Source: Sphingomonas sp. UBA4766 (GTDB lineage: Bacteria > Pseudomonadota > Alphaproteobacteria > Sphingomonadales > Sphingomonadaceae). Taken from it: a DNA stretch of 8,386 bases. Both the position numbers and the translations under genes were made by a program. The DNA is taken from positions 21,714-30,099 of the forward strand of contig DHHS01000056.1 in assembly GCA_002403415.1 (NCBI GenBank), read 5' to 3'. Below are positions 1 to 5,572 of this stretch, one piece after another. The notes beneath the pieces were generated by a model, which was given only the letters and a program-made list of their open reading frames with translations, was not told the origin of the DNA and searched no databases. Within the stretch, counting starts at the first letter, position 1; each line of letters begins with the position of its first letter.

Positions 1-261
1 CAGGAAGCCATAGCCGGGGTGAATGGCATCGGCGCCGGATATTTCGGCGGCGGAAATGATCGCTGGGATGTTGAGATAGCTGTCGGCGGCCGCAGGTGGC
101 CCGATGCAGATTGCTTGATCCGCGAGCCGCACATGCATGGCGTCGGTGTCGGCGGTGGAATGGACCGCCACCGTCTTGATCCCCATTTCGTGGCACGCCC
201 GGTGGATGCGGAGCGCGATTTCGCCACGATTGGCGATCAACAGTTTCTTGATGTCGGGCAT
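1..261 (-). CDS. accC: Biotin carboxylase subunit of acetyl-CoA carboxylase, N-terminal part (runs off left edge)
   Basis: The reverse strand encodes 87 residues beginning MPDIKKLLIANRGEIALRI, which is the highly conserved start of biotin carboxylase. HPGYGFL, also conserved in the family, lies at the window edge. Full-length AccC is about 450 residues, so roughly the last four fifths lie outside. The known role is ATP- and bicarbonate-dependent carboxylation of the biotin carried by AccB, the first half-reaction of malonyl-CoA synthesis for fatty acids in the cytoplasm. The visible part is the N-terminal biotin-carboxylase domain; the ATP-grasp domain is not included. The ATG lies one base after the accB stop, so the two are surely co-transcribed and probably translationally coupled. 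The ribosome-binding site must lie inside the end of accB. Propionyl- or methylcrotonyl-CoA carboxylase alpha subunits start similarly, but the upstream accB settles the call. Confidence 0.96.
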   Translation of the reverse strand, partial: MPDIKKLLIANRGEIALRIHRACHEMGIKTVAVHSTADTDAMHVRLADQAICIGPPAAADSYLNIPAIISAAEISGADAIHPGYGFL

Positions 262-262
262 A

Positions 263-763
263 TCAGGCGATGACGACGAGCGGTTGATCGTATTCGACCG
301 GCTGGCCATTGTCGATCAGGATAGCCCGGACCGTCCCGGCGGCGGGCGCGGTGATCGGGTTCATCACCTTCATCGCTTCGATAATGACGATGGTGGCACC
401 AGCGGCGACCGTGTCGCCGACCGCGATAAAGGGCGACGCCCCCGGTTCGGGGGAGAGATAGGCGGTGCCGACCATCGGAGATTTGATCGCATCGGCTGGC
501 GGGGCCGCGGGCGCAGGCGCTGGCTCCGGCGTGGCAGCGGGCGCAAGGGCAGGTGCTGCTACCGGCGTGGCGGCGGGGACAAGCGCCGGGGCGGCGGCAA
601 CCGTGACACTGCGGGCGACGCGAACCTTGCGGTCGCCATCCTCTACCTCGATTTCGGTCAGCTGAGTCTCGTCGAGCAATTCGGCAAGCTGGCGCACCAG
701 CGTCACATCGATGCGCATCGCGCGTTTGTCACCGGCCGCATTAGCGCTGGAGTCTTCGGTCAT
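263..763 (-). CDS. accB: Biotin carboxyl carrier protein of acetyl-CoA carboxylase
   Basis: This 166-residue protein carries biotin between biotin carboxylase and carboxyltransferase in acetyl-CoA carboxylase. The C-terminal biotinyl domain (about 92-166) contains the motif EAMKVMN, with Lys132 the expected biotinylation site. A segment resembling the usual AccB N-terminus (about 16-52, MRIDVTLVRQLAELLDE) is joined to it by an Ala/Pro/Val-rich flexible linker (about 53-92), typical of alphaproteobacterial AccB. A GTG at 766 sits directly before the ATG at 763. I chose the ATG because an AGGGAA ribosome-binding sequence (776-771) is 7 bases upstream of it. The gene lies 30 bases after aroQ and one base before accC, in the common aroQ-accB-accC operon order. 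Length is normal for the family. Confidence 0.97.
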   Translation of the reverse strand: MTEDSSANAAGDKRAMRIDVTLVRQLAELLDETQLTEIEVEDGDRKVRVARSVTVAAAPALVPAATPVAAPALAPAATPEPAPAPAAPPADAIKSPMVGTAYLSPEPGASPFIAVGDTVAAGATIVIIEAMKVMNPITAPAAGTVRAILIDNGQPVEYDQPLVVIA

Positions 764-793
764 CACAAATTCCCTGTTTAACCGCGCCCTGTG

Positions 794-1252
794 TCAGATA
801 CGCGCCGTTGCTTCAAGCGCGAGCAGATAGGATGTCGCACCGAAGCCCGAAATTGTGCCCCACGCGGCCATGCCGATGAAACTGTGCCGCCGATACTCCT
901 CGCGCGCTACCGGGTTCGACAGGTGTACTTCGATCACCGGCGTTGTGATCGCGCGCATCGCATCATAAAGCGCAAATGACGTGTGCGTGAGCGCGCCAGC
1001 GTTGAGTAGCACGGCGCGCGCCCCGACCGCCTGCGCTTCGTGGAGCCATTCGATCAAATGCCCCTCGTGGTTTGATTGGCGCATGTCGATGGTCAGGCCT
1101 AGGTCGCGGGCGCGATCCTCCAGCATTGCGGCGATGTCATCGAGCGTGTCGGTCCCGTAAATCTGCGGTTCGCGCAGACCCAGCAGGTTCAGATTAGGGC
1201 CGTTCAGGACAAAAATCGTGCTGGCGGATGTATCGGGGACCGGGTCGGCCAT
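794..1252 (-). CDS. aroQ: Type II 3-dehydroquinate dehydratase
   Basis: This 152-residue protein is a type II dehydroquinase, which converts 3-dehydroquinate to 3-dehydroshikimate in the shikimate pathway to aromatic amino acids. Family landmarks are all present: NGPNLNLLGLREPQIYG (17-33), with Arg27 and Tyr32 matching the essential Arg and catalytic Tyr; QSNHEGHLIEWLHEA (59-73); NAGALTHTS (84-92); and EVHLSNPVAREEYRRHS (108-124), with His110 and Arg117 in active-site positions. The length is typical of these dodecameric enzymes. AAAGGA precedes the ATG by a short spacer and supports this start. The gene is first in an operon with accB and accC. The pairing with acetyl-CoA carboxylase genes is widespread in proteobacteria and is not evidence of a metabolic link. 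Confidence 0.97.
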   Translation of the reverse strand: MADPVPDTSASTIFVLNGPNLNLLGLREPQIYGTDTLDDIAAMLEDRARDLGLTIDMRQSNHEGHLIEWLHEAQAVGARAVLLNAGALTHTSFALYDAMRAITTPVIEVHLSNPVAREEYRRHSFIGMAAWGTISGFGATSYLLALEATARI

Positions 1253-1284
1253 GGGGTTCCTTTGCGGGCAGGGGCGAGTCCATT

Positions 1285-1313
1285 GCTATAGGATAGCCGT
1301 CGCCTCTCGCCAA
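1285..1313 (-). promoter_or_regulatory. Candidate sigma-70-type promoter for aroQ-accBC
   Basis: On the reverse strand TTGGCG (1313-1308) is followed after 17 bases by TATAGC (1290-1285). Each hexamer matches the consensus at four of six positions and the spacing is ideal. The implied transcription start near 1278 leaves a leader of about 25 bases that includes the AAAGGA ribosome-binding site. This is found by eye and not tested. Confidence 0.45.
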
Positions 1314-1324
1314 GCGCGGCTATC
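1292..1324. repeat. 8-bp perfect inverted repeat in the aroQ/thiSG divergent gap
   Basis: GATAGCCG (1292-1299) is the exact reverse complement of CGGCTATC (1317-1324), with a 17-base spacer. It lies over the candidate aroQ promoter and next to the candidate thiSG -35. It could be an operator or a chance dyad. No known regulator motif is recognised in it. Confidence 0.35.
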
Positions 1325-1326
1325 GG

Positions 1327-1356
1327 TTGCCGAGCGTGCCCGCCGCACCCTATATG
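1327..1356 (+). promoter_or_regulatory. Candidate promoter for thiSG
   Basis: TTGCCG (1327-1332) and TATATG (1351-1356) are separated by 18 bases. The implied start near 1363 leaves only about 20 bases before the thiSG ATG, with AAAAGG (1372-1377) as ribosome-binding site. Such a short leader leaves no room for a TPP riboswitch. This is a by-eye call. Confidence 0.4.
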
Positions 1357-1383
1357 CTCGGCCATCACCCTAAAAGGCGCATC

Positions 1384-2388
1384 ATGTCCCCAGTTACCAG
1401 TATTGGCATTACCCTGAACGGCGAACGGCGGCGTGTAGCAGCCGGGATGACGATTGCTGATTTGGCGCAAGAGCTTGGCCTTGCGCCAGAAAAAGTGGCG
1501 GTCGAGCGCAATCTGGCGATCGTGCCGCGCTCGACGCTGCCGCAGGTGGTGCTGGGGGAGGGGGACATGCTGGAAATTGTCCATTTCGTCGGCGGCGGCG
1601 ATCATGCGCCCGTTGCGGTCGATGATTGCTGGCAGGTCGCGGGGCGAACGTTTCGATCGCGGCTGATTGTCGGCACCGGCAAATATCGCGATTTTGAGCA
1701 GAATGCCGCGGCGGTTGCCGCATCGGGTGCCGAAATCGTGACAGTCGCGGTCCGCCGGGTCAATGTCAGCGATCCGAAAGCGCCGATGCTCACCGACTAT
1801 ATCGATCCGCGCAAAATCACCTACCTGCCCAACACCGCCGGCTGTTTCACCGGTGATGAGGCGATCCGCACCTTGCGATTGGCGCGGGAGGCGGGCGGTT
1901 GGGATCTGGTAAAGCTGGAAGTGCTGGGCGAGGCCAAGACGCTTTACCCCGATATGGTCGAAACGCTGCGTGCGACCGAAATCCTGGCGAAAGAGGGGTT
2001 TTTGCCGATGGTTTACTGCGTCGATGATCCGATCGCCGCCAAACGGCTGGAGGACGCAGGCGCGGTCGCGATTATGCCGCTGGGTGCCCCGATTGGCTCG
2101 GGACTGGGGATCCAGAACCGCGTCACGATTCGCCTGATCGTCGAAGGGGCGGGCGTGCCCGTGCTGGTCGATGCGGGTGTTGGCACCGCGTCTGACGCAG
2201 CCGTCGCGATGGAGCTAGGTTGTGACGGGGTGCTGATGAATACCGCGATTGCCGAGGCGCGCGATCCGGTGCTGATGGCCGCCGCGATGAAATCGGCGGT
2301 CGAGGCGGGGCGCATGGCGTATCGCGCCGGGCGGATGGCGCAGCGGCGCTATGCCGATCCGTCAAGCCCCTTGGCGGGGCTGATTTAA
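1384..2388 (+). CDS. thiSG: Fused sulfur carrier ThiS / thiazole synthase ThiG
   Basis: This 334-residue bifunctional protein makes the thiazole half of thiamine. Residues 7-72 are a complete ThiS ubiquitin-like domain ending IVHFVGGG, where free-standing ThiS proteins normally stop. After a short linker (73-81), residues 82-334 are a ThiG TIM barrel. Its landmarks are the RLIVGTGKY start (93-101), LPNTAG (148-153), Lys177 in VKLEVLG matching the Schiff-base lysine that binds deoxyxylulose 5-phosphate, MPLGAPIGSG, and VDAGVGTASDAA. I chose the ATG at 1384 because AAAAGG lies 6 bases upstream; in-frame codons at 1327 and 1354 would add residues outside the ThiS fold. The frame is continuous through the junction, with no in-frame ATG, GTG or TTG there to start a separate ThiG. 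Fused ThiS-ThiG proteins are, to my knowledge, also annotated in other sphingomonads. ThiF, ThiO and ThiE are not in the window. Confidence 0.95.
   Translation: MSPVTSIGITLNGERRRVAAGMTIADLAQELGLAPEKVAVERNLAIVPRSTLPQVVLGEGDMLEIVHFVGGGDHAPVAVDDCWQVAGRTFRSRLIVGTGKYRDFEQNAAAVAASGAEIVTVAVRRVNVSDPKAPMLTDYIDPRKITYLPNTAGCFTGDEAIRTLRLAREAGGWDLVKLEVLGEAKTLYPDMVETLRATEILAKEGFLPMVYCVDDPIAAKRLEDAGAVAIMPLGAPIGSGLGIQNRVTIRLIVEGAGVPVLVDAGVGTASDAAVAMELGCDGVLMNTAIAEARDPVLMAAAMKSAVEAGRMAYRAGRMAQRRYADPSSPLAGLI
2365..2381 (+). terminator. Weak hairpin at the end of thiSG, possible terminator
   Basis: AGCCCC (2365-2370) and GGGGCT (2376-2381) form a 6-bp GC-rich stem with a 5-base loop, followed by the T-rich but broken run GATTTAATCTTCTATT. 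It lies within the last thiSG codons. The lack of a clean T-tract makes it a weak terminator at best, perhaps only reducing read-through into the next gene. Confidence 0.25.
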
Positions 2389-2399
2389 TCTTCTATTAA
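2371..2399 (+). promoter_or_regulatory. Candidate promoter for the small Cys-rich gene at 2409
   Basis: TTGGCG (2371-2376) and TATTAA (2394-2399) are exactly 17 bases apart, each matching the consensus at four of six positions. The implied transcription start near 2406 is only a few bases before the ATG at 2409, giving a leaderless or nearly leaderless message. That would fit the absence of a recognisable ribosome-binding site there. Confidence 0.35.
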
Positions 2400-2408
2400 A
2401 CGGCAGTA

Positions 2409-2741
2409 ATGGGTGGATTAAAGTCAATTTGGGCGGCGCTTGCGGTGTTAATGCTGGCAGCGGTCATGCCGTTCGCTATGGTGGGCGGCGTGTGCCACAG
2501 CGAGGCATCCGCCGCGACCGCGTTGGCTGATCATGCAATGGTGCAGCAGGATGCTTCACCGGAAAGCGATTGCGAAATGCAATCAGCCGATGATTGCTGC
2601 ACCCATTGCTGCGTGGCTGCTCCTGCGCCGCGTCTCGCCGTCGCCGTGATCAAATATGCCGCGTATCGGCCGCATGTCGCGCCAACGGTCGATCCCCGGG
2701 GTTGGTCAACCGCCCCGCCGCAGCGTCCGCCGCGCGCGTAA
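2409..2741 (+). CDS. Small exported Cys/His-containing protein, function unknown
   Basis: This 110-residue protein of unassigned function starts with MGGLKSIWAALAVLMLAAVM, a single-lysine n-region and a hydrophobic core typical of a signal peptide or membrane anchor. The mature part carries a Cys cluster, DCEMQSADDCCTHCCVAAP (about 54-72), containing five Cys, one His and several acidic residues, plus a further Cys29-His30. The C-terminus is Pro/Arg-rich (PPQRPPRA). The general layout (signal peptide, central Cys/His cluster, Pro/Arg tail) resembles small CopL-like or DUF2946-like proteins linked to copper response. I infer metal binding from this, without clear homology. There is no convincing ribosome-binding site, so the start is less certain; ATG 2451 in the hydrophobic segment is an alternative. 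It is separated by 20 bases from thiSG and followed by another Cys-rich exported peptide gene. Confidence 0.6.
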   Translation: MGGLKSIWAALAVLMLAAVMPFAMVGGVCHSEASAATALADHAMVQQDASPESDCEMQSADDCCTHCCVAAPAPRLAVAVIKYAAYRPHVAPTVDPRGWSTAPPQRPPRA

Positions 2742-2758
2742 CGGACTGTCGATCCTAG

Positions 2759-2776
2759 GGCGCGTGCCTTCGCGCC
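2759..2776 (+). other. Hairpin upstream of the Cys/Met-rich peptide gene
   Basis: GGCGCG (2759-2764) and CGCGCC (2771-2776) pair with a 6-base loop. It is followed by AAAAACTCATTTTTTT, which is itself a small A/T dyad, and then the ribosome-binding site GGAG (2794-2797). The T-run begins 9 bases after the stem, so this is not a canonical terminator. It may be a leader structure or mark the end of the preceding message. Apart from this I see nothing in 2742-2804. Confidence 0.35.
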
Positions 2777-2804
2777 AAAAACTCATTTTTTTCGGAGATT
2801 TATC

Positions 2805-2960
2805 ATGATTCGTATTGCAAAGTTCCTTGTCCTTGGCCTCGCCGGCACTGCGACCGTTGCTTATGCCGCCGCCCCTGCTGCTGTGTCGGCAGTATGCAGC
2901 GCGGCTTGCATGGGCGTGTGCATGGCAATGGGCATTGATTGCGGCATGCCCAATTGCTGA
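2805..2960 (+). CDS. Secreted 51-residue Cys/Met-rich peptide, probably metal-binding
   Basis: This short gene is well supported by its signals. GGAG (2794-2797) lies 7 bases before the ATG, and a strong intrinsic terminator follows the stop at once. Residues 1-20 (MIRIAKFLVLGLAGTATVAY) form a classical signal peptide with two early positive charges, a hydrophobic core and a likely cleavage after AYA (about residue 21). The mature peptide of about 30 residues is Ala-rich and then holds five Cys (31, 35, 39, 46, 51) and four Met (36, 40, 42, 48), in the pattern CxxxCMxxCMxMxxxDCxMxxC. Cys and Met ligands at this density in an exported peptide suggest binding of Cu(I) or another soft metal, or a disulfide-knotted peptide. 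I do not recognise a family. The neighbouring gene at 2409 also encodes a small exported Cys-rich protein. Confidence 0.75.
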   Translation: MIRIAKFLVLGLAGTATVAYAAAPAAVSAVCSAACMGVCMAMGIDCGMPNC

Positions 2961-2980
2961 TTGATGCAATAACCGCGTAA

Positions 2981-3013
2981 AGAGTGCCGGGGCGGAAACG
3001 CTCCGGCATTTTT
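2981..3013 (+). terminator. Strong Rho-independent terminator
   Basis: TGCCGGGGCG (2985-2994) pairs with CGCTCCGGCA (2999-3008) in a 10-bp stem with a single G-U pair and a GAAA tetraloop, followed by five T (3009-3013). An A-rich left flank (2981-2984) can extend pairing into the T-tract. It ends the message of the Cys/Met-rich peptide. The ribosome-binding site of the next gene begins 6 bases after the T-tract. Confidence 0.92.
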
Positions 3014-3029
3014 ATGGTGGAGACTGGTG

Positions 3030-3824
3030 GTGGTGCGTCGTTTGCGTGGATTGGGTGTCGGGCGCATGTCCGGTGCATTGGCGGTAGCACTGGTGCTGGT
3101 CGGTTGCGACAATGTCGCAGGCGTAGATCCAAGCGCTGCAGCAGCCGGGCAGCGCGAGCCCAACATGCTCAAAACCTATGACAAGACCAACATTGCGGGC
3201 TGGCTTTACCGAGCAGCGAAGCCCAAGGCCGTGATCCTGCTCTTCCATCAAGCCGGGTCGAGCAAGGACGAATATGCGACCATCGCCCCGCGCCTCGCCG
3301 CGCAGGGCTACACGGCCTATGCGATCGACCAACGGTCGGGTGGCGATTTGTTCGGTGACAATTCCACCGTCCACCGCGAAGGGCGCTCCACAGGCTTTCT
3401 AGAGGCGAAACAAGATCTTGAGGCAGCGCTTGCTTGGGCGCGGCAACAGGGGTTGCCGGTGATCCTGTGGGGCAGCAGCTATTCGGCGGCGCTCGTTTTT
3501 CTGGTCGCTGCTGACAATCCGGCCGATGTCGATGCGGTAATGGCGTTTTCGCCGGGCGAGTATCTGGGGGATCCCGATCTGGTGAAGCGGGCGGCGGCGC
3601 GGGTGCGCGTTCCGGTTTATGTTACCTCGGCGAGCAACGCGCAGGAAGTTGCGGCCGCAAAGTCGATTGTCGATGCAGTCGGCGGCCCGCGCAAGCTCCA
3701 CTATGTACCGGTCGCGGGCACGCATGGATCCTCAACCCTTATCAAGGAACGCGACGCAGCGGGCTATGACGCGAACTGGCGCTCGGTCGAGGCGTTTCTG
3801 GCGCAGGTGGCCCCGACGCCTTAA
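3030..3824 (+). CDS. Alpha/beta-hydrolase fold lipoprotein
   Basis: This 264-residue hydrolase is predicted to be lipid-anchored. The N-terminus has four Arg, then a hydrophobic stretch ending LVLVGC, a lipobox with Cys26 as the lipidation site. Hydrolase landmarks are the oxyanion-loop segment LLFHQAGSS (70-78), DQRSGGD (100-106), a nucleophile elbow GSSYS (148-152) with Ser150 as likely nucleophile, and GTHGSS with His232 as likely catalytic His. The elbow is GxSxS, not the common GxSxG. The acid residue is uncertain. The overall pattern is close to dienelactone-hydrolase-like or prolyl-oligopeptidase-type small hydrolases; the substrate is unknown. Three GTG codons in a row (3027, 3030, 3033) follow GGAGA (3019-3023), and 3030 has the best spacing. 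ATG 3066 would remove the Arg-rich region and has no ribosome-binding site. The stop shares TTAA with the convergent gene. Confidence 0.85.
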   Translation: MVRRLRGLGVGRMSGALAVALVLVGCDNVAGVDPSAAAAGQREPNMLKTYDKTNIAGWLYRAAKPKAVILLFHQAGSSKDEYATIAPRLAAQGYTAYAIDQRSGGDLFGDNSTVHREGRSTGFLEAKQDLEAALAWARQQGLPVILWGSSYSAALVFLVAADNPADVDAVMAFSPGEYLGDPDLVKRAAARVRVPVYVTSASNAQEVAAAKSIVDAVGGPRKLHYVPVAGTHGSSTLIKERDAAGYDANWRSVEAFLAQVAPTP

Positions 3825-5497
3825 CCCGTTGCGCCAGAGCGATTCCGGGTATCCCGTATCGCGCTGATGGTCGTGCCGTTGGTGATGATTTCGATATCGG
3901 TCTTTAGGTGGAGCAGCTTGACGCCGCCCTGCGCCAGCGCGCGGTCGAGTGCGGGGCCAAACTCTGCGGTGGTCTCGACGGTTTCAGACCAGGCGCCATA
4001 GGCTCTTGCCAGCAACGCGAAGTCAGGGTTGTGGAGCGTGGTGCCGCTCAGCCGTTCCGGATATTCGCGCTCCTGATGCATGCGGATCGTGCCATAGCCG
4101 CCATTGTCGACGACGATGATGAGCATGTTCGCGCCGTGCTGGATCGCGGTTGCGAGTTCCTGCCCGTTCATCAGGAAATCGCCATCCCCCGCGACCGCGA
4201 CGACGGTCTTGTCCGGGCAGCGCAACGCGCCTGCAACGGCAGCGGGGACTCCGTAGCCCATCGCGCCAGCGGTGGGCGCGAGTTGGGTGCCGGGGTTGCC
4301 ATAATGCCAATAGCGATGCCACCAGCCGGAGAAATTCCCCGCGCCGTTGCAGATGATCGTGCCTTCGGGGGTCAGGCGCTCACGCATCGCCGCGACGCAT
4401 AGGCCGAGGTCGAGGGCGACGTCCTCTCGGGGTTTCGGGGTGGACCATTCGAGCCATTCGGCGTGGGCGATCGCCCCGAGTTGAATCGGCACTTCTGGTG
4501 GGAAGTTTGCCGCCAGCAGCTCAGAAAACCGATCGACGCCTCCACATATCGCCATGTCTGCGCGATAGACCTTGTCCAGTTCGTTCGGGTCGGGATGAAC
4601 GTGGATCAGGTATTGATCGGGGTGTTCTGGAGTGATCAGCGTGTACCCATCCGTTGTCGCCTCTCCCAATCGGGCGCCGACCACCAATAACAAATCTGCC
4701 GATTTGATGCGCTCGACGAGTTTCGGATTTGGGCCGTAGCCCAGATTTCCGGCCCAAACGGTCGAACTATTGGCGATGGCATCCTGCCGACGAAACGCGC
4801 CCGCGACCGGAATTCCCCAATGCTCTGCGAACCAAGCGAAATGTCTAGCTGTCGACTGATCCCACCCCGCACCACCCACGATCGCCACTGGTCCTTTGGC
4901 CGAGCGCAATTTGTCGAATAGGAAATCATGTTCTGGAGGGCAGGGGGTCAGAGGATAAGGAATAAGCAGTGGCCGATCCACCGCCTCCACCTGGTCCCTC
5001 AGCATATCCTCGGGCAGCGCGATCACCACCGGGCCCGGCCGCCCGCTGGTCGCTACGTTGAACGCACGGGCGATATATTCCGGGATGCGCCTTGCGTCGT
5101 CGATGCGCAAAGCCAGTTTCGCGAGCGGGGTGAACATCGCCACCAGATCGATTTCCTGAAAGCCCTCACGGTCGCGCATTCCGCGATCGACATCGCCGAT
5201 GAACAGGATCATCGGCTGCGAATCCTGAAACGCGACATGCACGCCGATGCTCGCATTGGTCGCACCCGGTCCGCGCGTCACGAAACACACGCCCGGCCGC
5301 CCCGTCAGTGTGCCATCGGCGCAGGCCATAAACGCCGCCCCGCCTTCCTGGCGGCACGTCACCACGTCGATCTGCGGCGTGTCGTGGAGCGCGTCGAGCA
5401 CCGCGAGGAAACTCTCGCCCGGCACCTGAAAGATGCGGTCGCAGCCTTGGGCCAACAGATTATCGACTAAGATTCGGCCGCCGCTGCGTAGGGTCAT
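3821..5497 (-). CDS. Thiamine-diphosphate-dependent enzyme, acetolactate synthase superfamily
   Basis: This 558-residue protein has the three-domain layout of acetolactate synthase, pyruvate oxidase and benzoylformate decarboxylase. The pyrimidine-binding domain is about 3-168, with Glu51 in CRQEGGAAFMA matching the catalytic Glu that activates ThDP. The central domain is about 195-330. The pyrophosphate-binding domain is about 380-535, with GDG (437-439) to DNGGYGTIR (464-472) as the metal/ThDP motif. It ends at normal family length. No acetolactate synthase small subunit or ilvC is adjacent, so it is probably not the biosynthetic enzyme. Its actual substrate (a 2-keto acid, oxalyl-CoA-like thioester or other) cannot be read from sequence. 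AAGGAG (5509-5504) is 6 bases before ATG 5497 and 3 before ATG 5500, so I prefer 5497. It diverges from an SMP-30 family gene and overlaps the hydrolase tail-to-tail by four bases. Confidence 0.9.
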   Translation of the reverse strand: MTLRSGGRILVDNLLAQGCDRIFQVPGESFLAVLDALHDTPQIDVVTCRQEGGAAFMACADGTLTGRPGVCFVTRGPGATNASIGVHVAFQDSQPMILFIGDVDRGMRDREGFQEIDLVAMFTPLAKLALRIDDARRIPEYIARAFNVATSGRPGPVVIALPEDMLRDQVEAVDRPLLIPYPLTPCPPEHDFLFDKLRSAKGPVAIVGGAGWDQSTARHFAWFAEHWGIPVAGAFRRQDAIANSSTVWAGNLGYGPNPKLVERIKSADLLLVVGARLGEATTDGYTLITPEHPDQYLIHVHPDPNELDKVYRADMAICGGVDRFSELLAANFPPEVPIQLGAIAHAEWLEWSTPKPREDVALDLGLCVAAMRERLTPEGTIICNGAGNFSGWWHRYWHYGNPGTQLAPTAGAMGYGVPAAVAGALRCPDKTVVAVAGDGDFLMNGQELATAIQHGANMLIIVVDNGGYGTIRMHQEREYPERLSGTTLHNPDFALLARAYGAWSETVETTAEFGPALDRALAQGGVKLLHLKTDIEIITNGTTISAIRDTRNRSGATG

Positions 5498-5504
5498 CAT
5501 GCTC

Positions 5505-5529
5505 TCCTTGGCACGCCCATAGCCAAGGA
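5505..5529. promoter_or_regulatory. 8-9-8 inverted repeat in the divergent gap, overlapping the ThDP-enzyme ribosome-binding site
   Basis: TCCTTGGC (5505-5512) and GCCAAGGA (5522-5529) are perfect reverse complements with a 9-base spacer. On the leftward strand the second arm contains the AAGGA of the ThDP-enzyme ribosome-binding site. It could be an operator in a bidirectional promoter region, or an RNA hairpin masking that site if the transcript starts far enough upstream. I see no clear -10/-35 pair for either gene. Confidence 0.5.
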
Positions 5530-5572
5530 TTAGGTTCGGGCAAAATCACGGCGCAATATGTCAGGAGAGATC

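Noticed and set aside
137..781. Rightward open frame antisense to accB and accC
   Set aside because: Arg/Gly-rich composition of a shadow frame; the opposite strand encodes clear AccB and AccC motifs.
1253..1383. TPP riboswitch upstream of thiSG
   Set aside because: Expected for a thiazole gene, but the CTGAGA core and the other conserved thi-box segments are absent, and the probable leader is only about 20 bases.
1600..1626. Frameshift or stop/start between ThiS and ThiG
   Set aside because: ATG 1604 and TGA 1623 exist but lie in other frames; the fused frame is continuous and both domains are intact.
4928..5470. 180-residue rightward frame inside the ThDP-enzyme gene
   Set aside because: His/Arg-rich antisense shadow of a well-conserved enzyme, with no ribosome-binding site.
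3821..5497. Assignment as ilvB (biosynthetic acetolactate synthase)
   Set aside because: No small subunit or ilvC neighbour and a divergent lactonase partner; only superfamily membership is supported.
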